The notes beneath the pieces are model-generated. The model worked only from the letters and a program-made list of their open reading frames with translations. It searched no databases and was not told where the DNA came from. The position numbers and the translations under genes are program-made. 7,040 nt of DNA from Candidatus Kapaibacterium sp. (GTDB taxonomy: Bacteria; Bacteroidota; Ignavibacteria; Kapaibacteriales; UBA961): the NCBI GenBank assembly GCA_023253875.1, contig JALRFC010000090.1, positions 1-7,040 of the forward strand, given 5' to 3'. Positions 5,932-7,040 of the stretch are shown piece after piece. Every line of letters begins with the position of its first letter. Positions within the stretch are counted from its first letter, which is position 1.

Positions 5932-6630
5932 TTAATGCAATTTCATGCCGAGCCAATCAGCTCTATCATAATATGGTACTCGATGCTTCATGGCTTCGAG
6001 AACATCATCAACATATTCCGGCGTTCGTGCACCGACCAATACCGATCGAATGCCGGCCACTGATCTTGCGGCATTGATGGCAGTTTGTGATAAAGTCAAA
6101 CCTTTGAATCCATTACCGAATGCTTTTTTGACAACGGAACGTACATATTCATTTCTGCGATAATCAGCATTTGCAATTGTAGCATAATATGAACTGATCA
6201 TATTCACGATTTTCGATGTTAATGATGCAACTTCAATAGCCCAAGTAAATACATTCTGATTACAAAGTTGATTGATAGCTGTGAGAGCAAAGGCCATTTT
6301 ACCAAGAATGATATCTCTTTCTTTATTCCAATCATCAATCGTTGCGAATGTATTCCATGTCACTTGAAGTGCATTGATGGAAGTGATATAAGAAATAAGC
6401 GTATTCTTAATTTCTTCATCTTCCACACCGAGTACATCAATATGTTCTGTGAAAGAAAACGCAGCATGTGCAATACGTTCTATCTCACTTTTCAATTCTT
6501 CAATATTTGGCAATTTCACTTCATGTGCATCAGAAAGTCTTATGATTTGTCCATGCCTTATGCCATTCAAAGGTCTATTTACCAAAGCCACCAAATTATG
6601 TTCTTCAGCAAATTCAATCAAATCTTTCGC
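5932..6630 (-). CDS. Aldo/keto reductase, C-terminal part (5' end lost at the join)
   Basis: About 230 residues in an open frame ending in TAA at 5934-5932. The segment [20 protein letters not shown] is like the barrel strand of aldo/keto reductases in which a helper residue-rich loop follows (xxVNRPLNA in relatives). The end, [35 protein letters not shown], is the typical NADPH-binding C-terminal stretch (G-I-x-S-V-L-V-G-A-R-x-P-E). The insert between them (about [17 protein letters not shown] to [11 protein letters not shown]) is family-specific or divergent. The N-terminal half of the TIM barrel, with the catalytic Asp, Tyr and Lys, is missing. Although the frame stays open upstream to 6942, that part is antisense to the NSF sequence and has no reductase resemblance. 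It converges with the DUF1801 gene, about 50 bp apart. The specific substrate is unknown. Confidence 0.75.
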   Translation of the reverse strand, partial: AKDLIEFAEEHNLVALVNRPLNGIRHGQIIRLSDAHEVKLPNIEELKSEIERIAHAAFSFTEHIDVLGVEDEEIKNTLISYITSINALQVTWNTFATIDDWNKERDIILGKMAFALTAINQLCNQNVFTWAIEVASLTSKIVNMISSYYATIANADYRRNEYVRSVVKKAFGNGFKGLTLSQTAINAARSVAGIRSVLVGARTPEYVDDVLEAMKHRVPYYDRADWLGMKLH

Positions 6631-6635
6631 CGTGC
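6610..6635. other. Join between bacterial and eukaryotic-type sequence
   Basis: To the left, the minus strand encodes reductase sequence ([11 protein letters not shown]). To the right, the plus strand encodes NSF (IFRRAFASR). The two recognisable matches meet or slightly overlap around 6618-6632. Neither gene is complete: the reductase lacks its start, and NSF lacks the GIGGL stretch that normally precedes this point. Base composition also changes: by hand count G+C is 20 of 60 over 6301-6360 and 56 of 120 over 6661-6780. Confidence 0.75.
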
Positions 6636-7040
6636 CTTTGCCAGTCGTATCTGGCCGGCACACATTATCAAACAAATGGGTATCAATCACGTTCGTGGTA
6701 TGCTCTTGTTTGGACCGCCCGGTTGCGGTAAGACACTGATTGCTCGACAAATTGGAAAGGCTTTGAATGCCAGAGAACCCAAGCTTGTCAATGGACCTGA
6801 AATTCTGAACAAGTATGTCGGAGGCTCGGAAGAAAAGATCCGTGAATTGTTTGCGGAAGCCGAAAAGGAACAAATTGAAATGGGAGATAACTCCATGCTT
6901 CACATTATCATCATGGATGAGATGGATGCAATCTGTAAGCAAAGAGGTACCGTCCGTGATGGAACTGGTGTTTCCGATTCTGTCGTCAACCAGCTCTTGT
7001 CCAAGATTGATGGTGTGGATTCCTTGAACAATATTCTGCT
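6622..7040 (+). CDS. NSF/Sec18 D1 AAA+ ATPase domain (partial, both ends missing)
   Basis: An uninterrupted plus-strand frame of about 139 residues that runs off the right edge. It begins [20 protein letters not shown] and continues [20 protein letters not shown] (Walker A at 6712-6735), then [20 protein letters not shown], the Walker [11 protein letters not shown] (6901-6930), ICKQRG and [19 protein letters not shown]. The combination FRRAFASR, [19 protein letters not shown] and DAICKQRG is diagnostic of the D1 ATPase ring of N-ethylmaleimide-sensitive factor, which disassembles SNARE complexes with alpha-SNAP. It is not typical of bacterial AAA proteins, FtsH or the Cdc48/VCP family. No intron is visible in the 419 bases. 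The N-domain, the rest of D1 and D2 are absent. Details ([26 protein letters not shown]) suggest a protist rather than an animal, which is inference only. No bacterial start codon or ribosome site precedes it. Confidence 0.9.
   Translation, partial: MFRRAFASRIWPAHIIKQMGINHVRGMLLFGPPGCGKTLIARQIGKALNAREPKLVNGPEILNKYVGGSEEKIRELFAEAEKEQIEMGDNSMLHIIIMDEMDAICKQRGTVRDGTGVSDSVVNQLLSKIDGVDSLNNIL

Noticed and set aside
6598..6621. ATG at 6598 as a real start of the NSF frame
   Set aside because: The frame is open further left only by chance; the residues before IFRR do not match the conserved NSF stretch and lie in reductase sequence, and there is no ribosome site.
6631..6942. Upstream extension of the aldo/keto reductase frame on the minus strand to an ATG at 6942
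   Set aside because: This part is antisense to the clear NSF coding sequence, and its residues show no reductase motifs; only the portion left of about 6630 belongs to the reductase.

Overview
The window is mostly a stretch of AT-rich, gene-dense bacterial chromosome, probably from the Bacteroidota/FCB group. That placement is inferred from a TTG-N21-TATATTTG promoter (consensus TTTG-N~20-TAnnTTTG), modest Shine-Dalgarno use, and a MarR-pirin-YceI gene set that is common in that group. The last ~415 bases are different: they encode part of the D1 ATPase domain of NSF/Sec18, a eukaryotic membrane-fusion ATPase. The window therefore crosses a bacterial/eukaryotic join near 6610-6635. This is most likely an assembly or library chimera, less likely a real transfer.

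Layout. At the left end (+ strand) are the C-terminal 42 residues of leucyl-tRNA synthetase, then, one base later, a LolC/LolE-type ABC permease (132-1352). This gene converges with, and overlaps by 8 bp, a minus-strand operon read from 3564 down to 1345: an aldehyde dehydrogenase, a small muconolactone-isomerase-like protein and dihydrofolate reductase. The three genes are tightly packed, with a 7-nt gap and then a one-base TGATG overlap. Upstream is a second minus-strand operon (5502 down to 3675): a MarR-family repressor, a pirin-family bicupin (ATGA overlap with marR) and a secreted YceI-family protein. It ends in a long, nearly perfect hairpin (3601-3644) that may be its terminator.

The marR promoter carries a 26-bp near-palindrome between its -33 and -7 boxes, as expected for an autorepressed MarR operon. 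The start point would fall almost on the ATG, so the message may be leaderless or nearly so. Divergent from marR is a DUF1801 protein that looks truncated or frameshifted at its C-terminus. Convergent with that is the C-terminal part of an aldo/keto reductase whose N-terminal half is cut off by the NSF join.

How the genes fit together: leuS-permease is housekeeping and envelope lipoprotein trafficking. The MarR-pirin-YceI operon looks like an inducible response to phenolic, quinone-like or electrophilic compounds (inference). The aldehyde dehydrogenase operon joins aldehyde oxidation and a small enzyme-like protein to folate reduction without an obvious pathway link. I see no tRNA, rRNA, CRISPR, insertion sequence or phage genes. 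Apart from the NSF join, I did not find convincing evidence of an undescribed system.
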